Under the pieces are notes generated by a model, which ran no database searches, was not told where the DNA came from, and saw nothing but the letters and a program-made list of their open reading frames with translations. A DNA stretch of 64,000 bases, from contig CANQWN010000001.1 in NCBI GenBank assembly GCA_947627575.1, forward strand, positions 124,001 to 188,000, read 5' to 3'. Of this stretch, positions 63,028 to 64,000 are shown piece after piece. The stretch comes from an uncultured Clostridia bacterium (GTDB lineage Bacteria > Bacillota > Clostridia > Christensenellales > Borkfalkiaceae). How positions within the stretch are numbered: the stretch's first letter is position 1; each line of letters opens with the position of its first letter. A program made the position numbers and the translations under genes.

Positions 63028-64000
63028 ATGTTCAATACAAGCGATGTATTAGAAACTATAAATATGATAGAGCGCGAGCATCTTGATATACGCACCGTAA
63101 CTATGGGTATTTCGCTTTTGCCCTGTATGGCGGGTACGGCTGAAAAAACGGCTGAAAACGTATATGAAGAGGTTTGCAGAAGAGCGGGAGATATAGTTAA
63201 AGTTACAAAGGATTTGTCGCTGGAATACGGTATACCTATTGTAAACAAACGCGTCTCCGTAACGCCCGTAAGTATAATTTGCGCCCCTTTTGCCGAAAAA
63301 TCATATCTGATAGGCAAAGCGTTGGACAGGGCGGCAAAAAATCTTGGTATAGATTTTCTCGGCGGTTATTCCGCGCTTGTTCACAAGGGAATGGCGGAAT
63401 ACGAAAAGAAATTTATATCCACTATTCCGCAGACGCTTGCCGAAACGGAAAGGCTGTGTTCTTCGGTGAACGTGGGTTCGTCAAAGACGGGCATAAATAT
63501 GGACGCCGTGCGCGTTATGGGCGAAACAATCAAAAAAACCGCGGAATTGACAAGCGCCAACGGCGGCTACGGTTGCGCAAAGCTGGTTGTATTTTGTAAC
63601 GCCGTAGAGGACAACCCCTTTATGGCAGGCGCATTTCACGGCATAGGGGAAAGCGGCACGGTAATAAACGTTGGCGTTTCCGGACCCGGAGTTGTACAGC
63701 ACGCCATAGAAAGTATGCCTTCCGCAAATTTAACCGAACTTGCCGAAACAATTAAAAGAACGGCGTTTAAAATTACCCGCGCAGGGCAACTGATTGCCGC
63801 CGAAGCGGCAAAACGGTTGGGCGCGGAATTCGGGATAGTGGATTTATCGCTTGCGCCTACGCCCGCGAGAGGGGATTCGGTTGCGCAGATTCTTGAAGAA
63901 ATGGGGCTGGAAACCGTCGGAACCCACGGAACTACGGCTTGCCTTGCCATGCTTAACGACGCGGTGAAAAAGGGCGGCGTGATGGCAAGTTCCAAAGTCG
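63028..64000 (+). CDS. PFL-family/UPF0210 protein (3' end outside window)
   Basis: ATG 63028, GTGAGG ribosome site; 324 codons are visible and the frame runs off the window. [19 protein letters not shown] start ([16 protein letters not shown]), [48 protein letters not shown] and GVSGPGVV identify UPF0210, usually about 450 residues, related to the glycyl-radical fold but of unknown activity. Coupled to the ACT-domain gene. Confidence 0.93.
   Translation, partial: MFNTSDVLETINMIEREHLDIRTVTMGISLLPCMAGTAEKTAENVYEEVCRRAGDIVKVTKDLSLEYGIPIVNKRVSVTPVSIICAPFAEKSYLIGKALDRAAKNLGIDFLGGYSALVHKGMAEYEKKFISTIPQTLAETERLCSSVNVGSSKTGINMDAVRVMGETIKKTAELTSANGGYGCAKLVVFCNAVEDNPFMAGAFHGIGESGTVINVGVSGPGVVQHAIESMPSANLTELAETIKRTAFKITRAGQLIAAEAAKRLGAEFGIVDLSLAPTPARGDSVAQILEEMGLETVGTHGTTACLAMLNDAVKKGGVMASSKV

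Overview
The window is a gene-dense stretch of core chromosome from a member of the Bacillota, most likely an uncultured Clostridia (a gut Christensenellales-type lineage is a guess from protein flavour, not a proof). The evidence is Gram-positive gene order (ispG-polC locus-rimP-nusA-ylxR-ylxQ-infB-rbfA-nrnA-truB-ribF), an uninterrupted sporulation sigma factor SigK, a Mn2+ (yybP-ykoY-type) riboswitch, an NdoA-type MazF, a large single-chain PurL, and consensus TTGACA/TATAAT promoters with AGGAGG-like ribosome binding sites. I see no rRNA, CRISPR array, insertion sequence or prophage.

Layout. 1-5977: heterodimeric ABC exporter (left partner cut by the window edge), sigK, tyrS, an IMPACT/YigZ protein. 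5990-9853: ilvE on the minus strand, then recX-birA-nnr. 9836-11191: riboswitch-controlled cation antiporter. 11278-17040: orphan mazF, lspA-rluD-like, a small membrane protein, a DUF512 radical-SAM protein with der and plsY. 17068-20086: PH-like membrane protein, a YbhJ-type aconitase homologue, a small lipoprotein. 20128-22969: an attenuator-like leader, a TM1266-like small regulator and a three-gene NMT1/THI5-type ABC importer. 23062-24171: mscL and a small antisense-oriented membrane protein. 24216-36680: a nine-gene purine operon, purE-purC-(purF-like)-purF-purM-purN-purH-purD-purL. 36716-47588: nrdR, ispG, a PolC-like protein without a polymerase, then the rimP-to-ribF translation/transcription cluster. 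47597-51193: endonuclease IV, aminopeptidase P, efp, dtd, DUF5662. 51221-56406: ferritin-like protein, two tRNA genes, an alpha/beta hydrolase, a zinc-ribbon membrane protein, a DnaD-type replication protein. 56550-64000: sbcDC, a hydrolase-like protein lacking its nucleophile, signal peptidase I, an ACT-domain protein and the start of a UPF0210 protein.

How genes work together. The purine block encodes nearly the whole path from PRPP to IMP; purB and purK are not in the window. The nusA-infB block is the standard transcription-translation operon. The points most worth attention are: the polC locus occupied by a protein with only PolC N-terminal, OB and exonuclease parts; the leader at 20163-20259 whose antiterminator and terminator are mutually exclusive; a PurF paralogue without the catalytic cysteine directly before normal purF; an SbcC without a zinc hook; and a Mn2+ riboswitch in front of a CaCA antiporter.
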